NCBI RefSeq assembly: GCF_001634385.1
Contig: NZ_LIIN01000016.1
Span: 1-34,084 of the forward strand
DNA: 34,084 nt
From: Rathayibacter tanaceti
GTDB taxonomy: Bacteria > Actinomycetota > Actinomycetes > Actinomycetales > Microbacteriaceae
Direction: 5' to 3'
Part shown: piece by piece, positions 7,530 to 15,894 of the stretch
Layout of the letters: every line of letters starts with the position of its first letter
How positions within the stretch are numbered: the stretch's first letter is position 1
Program-made: the position numbers and the translations under genes
The notes under the pieces: model-generated
Databases searched by the model: none
Told to the model about the DNA's origin: nothing
The model's input: only the letters and a program-made list of their open reading frames with translations

Positions 7530-9665
7530 TCAGGCGGCCGGCGTGCCCAGCCAGACCTCCTCGATGCGGGGGAAGACGGCGTCGGCGGAGAAGCGCTCGC
7601 GGAACCGCGCCCCCGCCTTCGCGACCACCGCCGCGCGCGCGTCCTCATCGGTGATGAGCTCGGTGAGCGCCGCCGCGAGAGCGTCGACGTCGCCCGGCGC
7701 GACGACCCTCCCGCAGCCCTCGCCGAGCACCTCGGGGATGCCGCCGACCGCGGTCGAGACGACGGCGGCGTCGCGGGCGAGGGCCTCGAGGATGAAGATC
7801 GGCATCGCCTCGTCGCGCGAGGGCAGGACGGCGACCGCCGCCTCGTCGAGCAGCTGGAGGAGCCGGGCGTTCTCGAGCGAGCCGAGGAACTCGATCCCCG
7901 GCACGCTGCGGTCGACGACCTCGGGCTCGCGGATCGGGCCGGCGATCAGCAGCCTCCAGCCCTCGGCTCCCTCGACTTTCGCCCAGGCCTTCTGCAGCAC
8001 GTCGACGCCCTTGCGGTGGCTGACGACGCCTCCGAAGACCACGGTGCGGGTCTTCTCGCGCGGGGTACCCCGCTCGAGAGCGTTGGGCACGAGGTGCACG
8101 CGCTCGGCCGGGACGATGCGGCGGCAGATCACCGAGGTCTGCTCCGAGAGAGTGATGATCTCGTCGGCGCTGCGCAGGACGCCCGCGACCAGGCGCGGAT
8201 GCGCGGCGGTGAAGGCAGCGAACTCGCTGCCGTGCAGGTGCGCGACGGTCCGCAGACCGAGGCGGTGCGCGAGGCGCAGCAGCGAGCCCTCGCGGAGGAA
8301 CGAGCCGCGCTCGGAGAGGTGCACGACGATGACGCTGCCGGGGTCGCGCCGCGAGAGCGCGACGATGCGCGCGGCGGCGGCGGCGGCGAGCCGCGCGGCG
8401 GTGACGTGCTCTCCCGGAGCGGACCTGGAGGGGATGACCCGCACATCGGAGCGGTCGAACGGCCAGCGCAGGTAGCCGTTGACCACCTGGGTCATGCCTC
8501 CCGGCACTTCGCCGCTACGGCCCACGTGATGCACCCGCGTGGTCGTGCCGGTGGGAGTCGAGCGCGCCGGGACGGCGAGCAGCGCCTGGATGTCGTCGCG
8601 GACGCCGCGGAGGCGTCCCCTGGCGACGAGCAGCTTCTCGAGCAGGTCGCTCCGGCGCGCCGCGACGGCGGTGATGGTCTCGATCCCGCGCTCCGGTTCG
8701 GTGCGCGACATGTCGACGGTGACGCCGTGGATCCCGATGGTCTCGAAGTGACGGGAGGACTTGGTGGACGCGTCCATCTGAAGGCTCACCGGAGCCGCGC
8801 CCTCGGTGAACGCCATGATGATCACGTGCAGGCGGTCGCTCAGAGCGAGACGCGTGCGGCGGTAGAGCTCGCGCAGCAGGATCTCGTGCTGGTCGTGGGT
8901 GTGCGCCGGGTCCCAGTCGAGGATGTCCGCGTCGAGATCGGCCGCGAGGCGGCGTGAGCGCTCGGCGTCGACGGCGACCTGGGTCACCACGACGATGTCC
9001 AGCGCCTCGCGCTCGGCGTAGCCCTTGACCGCGGCGAGCCACTCCTCCTCGGGGTAGGGCCGGGCGTCCACCTCGTGGTCCTCGCGGAGGGAGAGGACGA
9101 GCACGCGCCGCTCCTCGTCCGGCTGCGCGGCGAACGCGCGGAGCTCGTCGTCGCTCGCGCCCTCGCCGTAGCCGAGGTCGGGCATGGCCGCACCGACCCG
9201 CATGTAGGCGGCGGTCCTGTCGTCGCGCCAGCGGGTGTAGTTCGAGAGCGCCATCGACGGCCACATGATTGCGCGGGGCAGCGGAGCGAAGTTGCGGGCG
9301 CCGACTCCGGCCCGGACGACCCGGCCACCGCCGAGGCGCACGAGTGCGATGCCCGGGAGCATGACGAGGTGCTCCTTCATGCCGATCAGGGTCAGCTGGA
9401 TCTCGCCGGGCTTGAACACCGAGTGCGCCCGACCGGCGATCGCCTCGCGGGCGAGAGCCGCGTACCAGCGCACGAGGGAGCGGTAGACCACGTCGTCGGG
9501 CCCGAGGCGCAGCCCGTCGTCGTAACCCCAGGGCGAATGCCCGACGTAGACGTGCAGTGGGCCGCAGTCGCGAAGCCAGTCGAGCAGCTGCCGGCGCAGG
9601 ATGATGTCGCCGATGTTCTCGTACTGGCCGCGACCCACGGCGAAGATCGATCGGGCAGGTGTCAC
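7530..9665 (-). CDS. Fusion of polysaccharide pyruvyltransferase-like domain and GT4 glycosyltransferase
   Basis: 711 residues in one uninterrupted frame. Residues ~10-320 look like the polysaccharide pyruvyltransferase family (PF04230): YENIGDIILRRQ at 15-26, VLSLRED near 190, and SDRLHVIIMAFTEGAAPVSL at 276-295 with the conserved His280. Residues ~375-711 are a GT-B glycosyltransferase of family 4: HLHGSEF (476-482), VFGGVVSHRKGVD (543-555) and the EX7E motif with Glu619 and Glu627 (SRDEAMPIFILEALA). The N-terminal half should add a pyruvate ketal from PEP or act as a related transferase; the C-terminal half should transfer a sugar from a nucleotide donor. GTG 9665 is preferred because the family sequence starts there and AAAGG lies seven bases before it. 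Separate genes are the usual arrangement. Substrates are unknown. Confidence 0.85.
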   Translation of the reverse strand: MTPARSIFAVGRGQYENIGDIILRRQLLDWLRDCGPLHVYVGHSPWGYDDGLRLGPDDVVYRSLVRWYAALAREAIAGRAHSVFKPGEIQLTLIGMKEHLVMLPGIALVRLGGGRVVRAGVGARNFAPLPRAIMWPSMALSNYTRWRDDRTAAYMRVGAAMPDLGYGEGASDDELRAFAAQPDEERRVLVLSLREDHEVDARPYPEEEWLAAVKGYAEREALDIVVVTQVAVDAERSRRLAADLDADILDWDPAHTHDQHEILLRELYRRTRLALSDRLHVIIMAFTEGAAPVSLQMDASTKSSRHFETIGIHGVTVDMSRTEPERGIETITAVAARRSDLLEKLLVARGRLRGVRDDIQALLAVPARSTPTGTTTRVHHVGRSGEVPGGMTQVVNGYLRWPFDRSDVRVIPSRSAPGEHVTAARLAAAAAARIVALSRRDPGSVIVVHLSERGSFLREGSLLRLAHRLGLRTVAHLHGSEFAAFTAAHPRLVAGVLRSADEIITLSEQTSVICRRIVPAERVHLVPNALERGTPREKTRTVVFGGVVSHRKGVDVLQKAWAKVEGAEGWRLLIAGPIREPEVVDRSVPGIEFLGSLENARLLQLLDEAAVAVLPSRDEAMPIFILEALARDAAVVSTAVGGIPEVLGEGCGRVVAPGDVDALAAALTELITDEDARAAVVAKAGARFRERFSADAVFPRIEEVWLGTPAA

Positions 9666-9711
9666 GGGCGGGCCTTTCGGAGGGTTCGCGTGGGGGTGGC
9701 CGGGCAGTGAA

Positions 9712-9741
9712 AGTATCGGATCCACCGAGACTGCATGACAG
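9712..9741 (-). promoter_or_regulatory. Candidate promoter of the pyruvyltransferase-GT4 fusion gene
   Basis: CTGTCA (four of six to TTGACA) and GATACT (four of six to TATAAT) are separated by 18 bp, 47 bp upstream of the GTG start. Plausible sigma-70 spacing, moderate match. Confidence 0.35.
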
Positions 9742-9756
9742 TGCCGTCGGTTCTCT

Positions 9757-9781
9757 GGGCAGACTAGCGCAGGCACTGCCC
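9757..9781 (-). terminator. Weak hairpin after the YdcF-like gene
   Basis: GGGCAG and CTGCCC pair with a 13-base loop just after the YdcF-like stop. The stem has only six pairs and no T-run, so it is a weak candidate. Confidence 0.2.
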
Positions 9782-9792
9782 GCACTCGGATG

Positions 9793-10404
9793 TCAGCAGC
9801 TCGCGGTCACGAAGAAGGCCTTGAGGAATCCACCGGTCTGATAGAAATATTGGCCGATCAGATAGTCGAGCCCCATCGGCTCCCCCGAGGGAACCATCGA
9901 GATCTCGCCCGAATAGCACCTCTCGAGGATCATTCGCGCCCGAGCGATGTGGGGTGAGTTCGTGATGACGATGACATGGTCCCAGCCGTTTTCGGCCGCC
10001 ATGTCGCGCAACTTCCTCGCCTCTCCCTGGGTGGTGAGAGGATCCGCGGAATAGCAGAGGACGTCTCCGCCCGGCTCGTTACACTTTTTGTACTTCTTCT
10101 CGTCATAGGGCGCCGCCATCTCCTGAGGGCCCACCGAGAGCACCATCGTGTCGGTGGCCCCGGAGGTGATGATGCGGCGTGCGAACTCGACCCGCGCCCT
10201 GGTCGAGGGGCCGAGGACGAACACGGCGTCGGCCTGCTCGGGGATCGGGTCGATCGGAGGAGCAACATAGAGCGGGATCCCCGAGCCGAACAGGGCGAGG
10301 ACGACCAGCGGGACGAGCAGGAGGCGCGCGAGCACCGACCGGACGCGGCGTCCGCGTCCGGCGGCGGGGACGGCCTGCTGAGGGGTGGTCGTCGCAGCGT
10401 CCAT
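9793..10404 (-). CDS. YdcF/ElyC/SanA-family membrane-anchored protein (DUF218)
   Basis: 203 residues: a short cytoplasmic N-terminus, one transmembrane helix at about 23-43, then a DUF218 domain outside the membrane. Family landmarks are ADAVFVLG (59-66), the TTQGEARKL helix (124-132) and VITNSPHIARARMIL (146-160), where Ser and His sit as in other members. Proteins of this family act in envelope biology (ElyC and SanA in enterobacteria), but their chemistry is not settled. Location inside the polysaccharide locus suggests an envelope-glycan role; this is inference. The ATG is preceded by GGAGG. The C-terminus is short, ending soon after the last conserved strand. Confidence 0.8.
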   Translation of the reverse strand: MDAATTTPQQAVPAAGRGRRVRSVLARLLLVPLVVLALFGSGIPLYVAPPIDPIPEQADAVFVLGPSTRARVEFARRIITSGATDTMVLSVGPQEMAAPYDEKKYKKCNEPGGDVLCYSADPLTTQGEARKLRDMAAENGWDHVIVITNSPHIARARMILERCYSGEISMVPSGEPMGLDYLIGQYFYQTGGFLKAFFVTASC

Positions 10405-10468
10405 CTCGTCCTCCCTCTCGTCGGCACCACCGCTCTCCCGCGGCGGATCCTCCGTGAGCGGGCGCACC

Positions 10469-10488
10469 GGTGCTCACCAGTGAACACC
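10469..10488. promoter_or_regulatory. Operator-like imperfect palindrome upstream of the YdcF-like gene
   Basis: GGTGCTCAC and GTGAACACC flank a CA centre, and eight of nine positions pair. It lies 65-84 bp upstream of the YdcF-like start. Its core TCACCAGTGAA recurs upstream of the Alg14/13-type gene (27011-27021), and its nine-base part TCACCAGTG upstream of the Tat esterase (25940-25948). The regulator is unknown. Confidence 0.35.
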
Positions 10489-10547
10489 CCATCATTCCCG
10501 TGTTTCGCCGCGGAGTCGGCCCGGTGAACGGGGGGTCAATTCTCACG

Positions 10548-10560
10548 GGTCGGCCCGACC
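10548..10560. repeat. 13-bp perfect palindrome in the ydcF/beta-helix intergenic region
   Basis: GGTCGG C CCGACC. It lies next to a minus-strand TTGACC that resembles a -35 box but has no matching -10. Possibly an operator; it may be chance in GC-rich DNA. Confidence 0.25.
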
Positions 10561-10932
10561 AGGGCGGGATCCACCCAGTCCGGGGCGGAGAGGATCACTG
10601 TTCCGCGGACAGAGGACCACTTCTGGTGGAATTCGAGCAGAACAACGGATCGACACCGAGTGGGTCACCGCTCCGACGACTTCTCAGCACCATCGATCAC
10701 CATGACGTGACCACGGCGCCGACACGCGCGGCGGGCGATTCCCTCTTCCACCGGGAGAACAATCACCGACGAACGGCGAGCCCCACCCGAACGGGGGGAT
10801 CGCGACCTGAATCCCTCTCATCGCAGCGAAAGCGAAGAAGCCCCTCTATAGCGTCGGAAAGACGAGTGCCACCCCTTGAGAATTCCTGCTCGTAACTTTG
10901 TCGCCGCACCCTCGATGACCCCGGAGCCGATC

Positions 10933-13112
10933 GTGAACCCGCTGAACGCGTCCCACCCGCCACGTGCCCGCCGACGGCGTGCGCGCCTCACCCTGACCAC
11001 CGCGCTGGTCGCGGCCCTCGGCATCCTGCTCGCCCCGCTGACCGTGCCGGCCGCCTCGGCGGCGACCCTCGACCCCGGGCTGGGCAAGACGGTCCGAGTC
11101 GAGGAGGGCAGCGCCTCGCTCAGCTACAGCGGCTCGTGGCGCACCATGACCGGCGGGGACAGCGGCGGCGGGATCAGGTTCCTGAACAGCACGGGCTCCG
11201 TCTCGCTCAGCTTCCGCGGCACCGGCGTCACCTGGCTGAGCCGCACCACCCCCTCGGCAGGCATCGCGACGGTGACCCTCGACGGCGCGAGCACCTCGGT
11301 CGACCGCTACACGAAAACCACCGCCTACCAGGTGCCGGTCTTCACCAAGAAGGACCTGGCCGACACCGTCCACACACTGAAGATCACCTGGAGCGGCAGG
11401 GCGAACGCCTCCGCGACCGACAAGAACCTCGTCATCGATGCTGTCGACGTCACCCGCTCCTCCGGGCAGGTCGAGCAGGGCGAGACCGGCGGAGGCAGCA
11501 CCGCGCGGGTCCTCGATCCGTCCGGAACGAGCAGCCTCACCGTGGAGGAGACCGACCCGGCCCTCGTCTACAGCGGCTCGTGGAAGTCGATGAGCGGCGG
11601 CGACAGCGGCGGAGCGATCAAGTACCTGACTTCCGCGGGCTCGGTGTCCTTCACGTTCGTCGGCACCTCGTGGCGCTGGATCAGCCGGAAGACCTCCTCG
11701 TCCGGAATCGCCGCGGTCTCGGTCGACGGCGGCCCGGTCACCAAGGTCGACCGGTACAGCGCGAGCGCGCAGTACCAGGTGCCGGTCTACGAGACGACGA
11801 GCCTGTCCGAGGGCACGCACACCGTCAAGATCTCGTACACGGGGACCAAGAACGCGAATTCGACCGACAAGAACCTGATCATCGACGCGTTCGTCCTCGC
11901 CGAGGACGGGCTCGCGACGGACCGCGTGGAGCTCTCGCCCCTGACCGACGGCTACGCGGTGTCGTGGGACGCTCCGTTCAGCTCGCGGATCACCTCGTAC
12001 GAGGTGCACCGCTCTGCTCAGGACGGCTCGGGCTCGACCGTGCTCGCCACGATCACCGATCCGGTGCGGCAGTACCGCGACGAGACCGCCGCGGCCGGAC
12101 GGGCCTACACCTACTGGGTGTCGGCCACCGATGACGCCGGACGCCACTCCCGTCTCACGGAGCCGACGACCACCGCCTCCGAGCTGATCGACACCCGCAC
12201 CTCTCTGCTCGCGGCTTTCGACTGCCCGGCCGCGACCACGACCGTGTCGAACTCGGCCCAGCTGGCCGCAGCTCTCGCCTCGCCCTCCCCGAACGAGGTG
12301 ATCCACCTCGACGACGGCTGGTACACCGGCAAGTTCGCCCTGCGCGGCACGGCGGCCCAGTCCGGCTCGATCTGGATCTGCGGCTCCCCGAACGCGGTCC
12401 TGTCCTCGGGCTCGACATCCAGCGGCACCGCCCTGCTGCTCAATGGAGTGAGCGACGTGCACCTCGTCGGCTTCGCCGTCCGCAGCTCGTTCCAGGGCAT
12501 CCAGGTGCTCGCGAGCAGCGGAGTGCGGATGGCCGGTCTCACCGTGACCGACATCGGCTACGAGGCAGTCCACTTCCGCAGCCAGACCACCGACTCGCTG
12601 ATCGTCGGCAGCACGATCCGCCGCACCGGCCTTGTCGCCGCCAAGTACGGCGAGGGCGTCTACGTGGGCACCTCGGACCGCAACTGGTGCGAGTACAACG
12701 GCTGCAACCCGGACCGCACGGCCCGCATCGCGGTGGTCGACAACAGCATCACCGACACCGGGGCCGAGCCGATCGAGGCGAAGGAGGGGACGCTCGACGG
12801 CAACATCCTCGGCAACACGGTCGTCGGAGGCACGCGACTGGCCAGCGACGTCGTCTCGCTGATCCTGGTCTCGGGCAACGGCTGGCTGGCCGCCGGCAAC
12901 TCCGCCTCGGGCACGACCACCTACGGCTACCAGTCATCACCCGGGCCGACGGCTCGGGCAACGACAACACCATCAGCGGCAACCTCGCCCTGAAGACGAC
13001 GGACGCACCGGTGTACCTGCACCAGCCGTCCACATGGGCGACGAGCGGCAACACGCTGCGCTGCTCGAACTCCGGGAAGGACGTCGTGGGCAACGTGTCC
13101 TGCACGCCCTGA
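10933..13112 (+). pseudogene. Secreted right-handed beta-helix protein with two repeated beta-sandwich modules, one frameshift near the C-terminus
   Basis: A signal peptide (RARRRRARLTLTTALVAALG, cleavage after ASA near residue 43) is followed by two homologous ~125-residue beta-sandwich modules (~50-174 and ~193-323; both contain YSGSW and GGDSGG near the start, VDRY and YQVPV in the middle, and TDKNL at the end), a fibronectin III-like domain (~330-415) and a pectate-lyase-like parallel beta-helix (~430 onward). The frame breaks after residue 667 (near 12931). One added base restores ...VITRADGSGNDN through WATSGNTLRCSN to the stop, 726 residues in all. It is an exported protein that could bind or cleave the locus polysaccharide; activity is unproven. 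GTG 10933 has GGAG six bases upstream; ATG 10915 and TTG 10876 are in-frame alternatives. Confidence 0.8.
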
Positions 13113-13133
13113 CCCATCCGCACCGCCGCTCGG

Positions 13134-13165
13134 ACCGCCGCCGTCGTCACCTCGACGGCGGCGGT
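13134..13165 (+). terminator. Terminator hairpin after the beta-helix gene
   Basis: A 13-bp perfect stem (ACCGCCGCCGTCG with its complement) and a 6-base loop, 21 bp after the stop codon. There is no T-tract, typical of high-GC intrinsic terminators. Confidence 0.65.
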
Positions 13166-13516
13166 TCCGCGTTCCCTCGGCGTCCAGCCCGAGCGGCCAG
13201 GGGCGGCCCCGCCGTCGACGGTGGCGCCTCCGTCGGCGGAAGCGAGGGTCGCGGTCGCGATGCCCCTCAGCGATCCGATCATGGACGACGCATCAGGGGG
13301 CTCACGGCTTCCTGCGGGATCACGTCGTTGCTCACTCTCTCCCGCGTCGCCGACGTCGTCGCCTGCGTGCGATGAAGCGACGGTCATCCGTCAGCCTGGC
13401 GCTCGACCACGCGCCCGGGTGCAGAATCGGCGACTCTGCCCGTGGCAGGCCGGCGACGTCAGAGGCCGTGGCGGACGCCTCCGGGCCGATCAGCCTGTTC
13501 CCTCGCCACTGGACGG
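13166..13516. other. Gene-free spacer between two terminators
   Basis: About 350 bp lying between the ends of two convergent genes and bounded by strong hairpins. Short open frames exist on both strands, but none has a start site or recognisable composition. I see no gene, repeat or promoter that I can support. Confidence 0.55.
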
Positions 13517-13556
13517 ACGAGCGCACGCCCGGCTTCTCAGCGGGGCGTGCGCTCGT
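13517..13556 (-). terminator. Terminator hairpin after the Wzz-like gene
   Basis: A 14-bp perfect stem (ACGAGCGCACGCCC with its complement) and a 12-base loop, 18 bp past the stop codon of the Wzz-like gene. No T-tract is present. Confidence 0.65.
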
Positions 13557-13574
13557 GCGATGCGGCGCGCGGAG

Positions 13575-14894
13575 TCAGACGATCGCGGGTGCCTTCTGGA
13601 GCCGGCGGCGCGTCAGCAGGACAGCCCCGACGACGGGCGTGCCCGCGGTCTCGATCCAGTGCAGGTCGGCGGCGGCCTGCGGGGCGTCGACCCGGCCCTC
13701 GACCAGGACGAGGACGGCGGCGTCGGCGACTCCGCGGAACGTGATCGACTGCTCGGTCGCGCCGAGGGTGCCCGTGACGACGAGAACGACGTCGTAGACC
13801 TTCTCGAGTTCCTCGACCAGCGAGCGCAGCGGCTCGATCGCCATCGGCGTCCCGGCCTGCGCGGCGCCCGCGGGAAGCAGGTCGACGCGGTCGGCGGGGC
13901 GCCGGAGGATCGCGTCGTCGAGCGAGGCGGCTCCCGCGAGCACCTCCCGCAGACCCGGCCGACCGGCCGAGGCCGACTCGAGGGCCGAGCCCTCCGCGGT
14001 GCCGTCGACCAGGACGACCGACGAGCCCAGCAGCGCGAGCGCCTTCGCGAGCAGCACCGCGCCCGCGACGTGCGGGGTGCTCGCGGAGGCGGGGGCGACG
14101 GCGAACGACGAGAACGAGCGGTCCCGCGCGAGGGCGACGAGCTCGAACGCCACGGCCGAGTAGCGTGCCGGGATCTCGGTCGTGTTCAGCAGTTCGTCGA
14201 GCTTCGCGGCCTTGGCGGGGACGATGCCCAGGAGCGGGCGGTCCAGGGAGGAGCGGACGTCGTCGCCCGTGCGGATACGACGGTCCAGTGCGGTGAGAAC
14301 GATGGCCACGCCGGTACCGACCACCGCGCCGCCGAGGATCCCGAGCGCGAGCAGCACCAGAGCGCCACCGGTGACGGGGAGCTTCGGCGGGGTCGCCTGG
14401 CTGAGGACCTCGAGCTGGATCTGCGGCACGGCGACACCGGTGGCGGTGGTGGTCGGGTCAGTGCCCTGCACCGCCGCGTCGAGCTGCGCCGCGAGAGCGT
14501 TCGCGATGGCGGCGGCCTGCTCCGGCGACGGGTCGGTCGCCGAGATGGTGATCACGACGGACTCCGGCTCGGAGAGGACCTGCACCCTCTTAGAGAAGTC
14601 CTCGATGGTCTCGTCGAGGCCGAGGCCGTCGATGACTCCCTGGAGCACCGTGTCGGAGGTGCCGAGGGCGACGAAGGTGACCGTCGCCTGCGCGGCGGCA
14701 CTATTCGCGGCCACCCGGTCGGCGGTGGAGAGGACGCCGGTCGAGGAGACCGCGACGTAGACGCGTGCATCCGCCTTGTACTGCGGCAGCAGCACGGAAT
14801 TGAGTACCAGAGCCGCCACGGCCCCGAGCAGAGCGAAGGCGACGATGACGACCCACCTCCGGCCGATCCCGGCGAACAGTCCGTTCAAGGTCAT
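13575..14894 (-). CDS. Wzz-type chain-length protein fused to a degenerate BY-kinase domain
   Basis: 439 residues. Two transmembrane helices (~13-35 and ~177-201) bracket an extracytoplasmic Wzz-like region, and a cytoplasmic BY-kinase-like domain follows (~219-431). That domain keeps the fold pattern but not the chemistry. The Walker A site, normally GxGKS/T, reads VAPASASTPHVAG (266-278) with no Gly-Lys-Ser/Thr. Walker A' is VVLVDGT (293-299), keeping one Asp but not the DxD. Walker B is VVLVVTG (369-375) without its Asp, and there is no C-terminal tyrosine cluster. It is therefore probably a chain-length or assembly scaffold, not a kinase. In these pathways Wzz sets polymer length with Wzy. 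ATG start; the next gene upstream on the strand is the lipoprotein hydrolase. Confidence 0.85.
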   Translation of the reverse strand: MTLNGLFAGIGRRWVVIVAFALLGAVAALVLNSVLLPQYKADARVYVAVSSTGVLSTADRVAANSAAAQATVTFVALGTSDTVLQGVIDGLGLDETIEDFSKRVQVLSEPESVVITISATDPSPEQAAAIANALAAQLDAAVQGTDPTTTATGVAVPQIQLEVLSQATPPKLPVTGGALVLLALGILGGAVVGTGVAIVLTALDRRIRTGDDVRSSLDRPLLGIVPAKAAKLDELLNTTEIPARYSAVAFELVALARDRSFSSFAVAPASASTPHVAGAVLLAKALALLGSSVVLVDGTAEGSALESASAGRPGLREVLAGAASLDDAILRRPADRVDLLPAGAAQAGTPMAIEPLRSLVEELEKVYDVVLVVTGTLGATEQSITFRGVADAAVLVLVEGRVDAPQAAADLHWIETAGTPVVGAVLLTRRRLQKAPAIV

Positions 14895-14917
14895 GGTTTC
14901 AGTGTCCCTTTCGTCGA

Positions 14918-14933
14918 CTGCACCGGGGTGCAG
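14918..14933. repeat. 16-bp palindrome upstream of the Wzz-like gene
   Basis: CTGCACC GG GGTGCAG, a perfect 7-2-7 palindrome, 24-39 bp before the Wzz-like ATG and 65-80 bp after the lipoprotein hydrolase stop. It could be an operator or a weak transcription end for the gene before it; nothing decides between them. Confidence 0.3.
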
Positions 14934-14997
14934 GGGGTCTGGCTGAGCGTCGTGAGGTGTCGTCCGCTCCCGCGGAACCGGTCCGGGGGCCGGTGGA

Positions 14998-15894
14998 TCA
15001 GAGGGTGGCCTCGAGGAAGGCGAGGATCGCCTTCTTGTTGTTCGGGGTGTTGTTCTGGAGGCCGTGGTGCCCCGAGCCGTCCACGCCGACTTCGGACTCC
15101 ACACCAGCGTCCTGCAGGGCGACCTGCATCGCGTCGGCCTGCTCGACCGGGACGAGCTCGTCCTCGGAGGTGAGCCAGATCTGCGGGGCGTCAGTGGCGT
15201 CGACCGAGCTGATCGGCGAGGCCTGCACGCTCTGCGGGCAGGACTGCGGGTCGATCTCGTCGCAGCCCAGGTAGGCGAGGATCTGCTCCTTCGCCTCGGG
15301 CAGCGGGTCGCCGAGCGACATGCCGGTCGAGGACATGTCGGCCACCGCCGAGAACGCGACGACCGCCTTGACCCGCGAGCCCTCGGTGAGGGGCCCCTCG
15401 CCGAGAGTGCCCAGCGTGGCTCCGATGATGGCGCCCGCAGAGCTGCCCATCACGCCGATCCGCGCGGGGTCGAGGCCGAAGCGCTCGACCTGCGCGGGCT
15501 GGCGGAGCCATTCGACGGCAGCCTGCGCATCCTCGACCTGACCGGGGTACCGGCTCTGCTGGAGCAGCCGGTAGTCGACCGTGACCGACACGTAGCCGCG
15601 CTGCGCGTAGTAGGCGCACAACTCCGACATGCCGCCCTCGTCACGACCGCCGTCGATGAAGCCTCCGCCGTGCAGCATCAGCAGCGCAGGCCGGTCGCCG
15701 GCTCCCTCGGTGGGGAGGCAGGCGTCGGCCTTCAGCGAGACGCCGTCGACCGAGCGGTACTCGATCGCCTTCTCGGTGGTGAAGCCGTCCGGCGTGCGGA
15801 CGGGCTCCGGATCGGGGCTGCAGCCGGCGAGGCCGAGGGCGACGGCCACCAGGACCGCCAGGGCTCCGACTCCGCGTGCTCGTATCGACGTCAC
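14998..15894 (-). CDS. Lipoprotein alpha/beta hydrolase (HSL/carboxylesterase type)
   Basis: 298 residues. A lipoprotein signal ends in LGLAGC, so Cys25 is lipidated and the enzyme faces outward. The alpha/beta hydrolase core shows the oxyanion motif HGGGF (75-79), the nucleophile elbow GSSAG (Ser152), the acid Asp245 (EDELVP) and His276/277 near the end, a complete triad of the hormone-sensitive-lipase/esterase type. It overlaps the acyltransferase stop by GTGA, so the two are co-translated. A role in removing O-acyl groups from the exported polysaccharide, balancing the neighbouring acyltransferase, is an inference; general carboxylesterase activity is the safe call. Confidence 0.87.
   Translation of the reverse strand: MTSIRARGVGALAVLVAVALGLAGCSPDPEPVRTPDGFTTEKAIEYRSVDGVSLKADACLPTEGAGDRPALLMLHGGGFIDGGRDEGGMSELCAYYAQRGYVSVTVDYRLLQQSRYPGQVEDAQAAVEWLRQPAQVERFGLDPARIGVMGSSAGAIIGATLGTLGEGPLTEGSRVKAVVAFSAVADMSSTGMSLGDPLPEAKEQILAYLGCDEIDPQSCPQSVQASPISSVDATDAPQIWLTSEDELVPVEQADAMQVALQDAGVESEVGVDGSGHHGLQNNTPNNKKAILAFLEATL

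Larger units (their letters stand above)
10405..10932. other. 528-bp divergent intergenic region with regulatory-looking repeats
   Basis: This gap separates the YdcF-like gene (minus) from the beta-helix gene (plus). It is less GC-rich than the coding DNA and contains two palindromes (10469-10488 and 10548-10560) and a TATAGC element at 10847-10852 that could be a -10 box for the beta-helix gene. A plus-strand open frame at 10470-10895 has no family character, no start site support and no coding-like base pattern, so I see no gene here. Confidence 0.6.

Noticed and set aside
10470-10895. 141-residue plus-strand frame in the 528-bp intergenic region
   Set aside because: No start-site support, no recognisable composition, and it covers likely regulatory palindromes and the promoter region.
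14998-15894. Reading the lipoprotein hydrolase frame back to 16200
   Set aside because: The added sequence is the acyltransferase gene in another frame; the lipoprotein signal begins exactly at GTG 15894.
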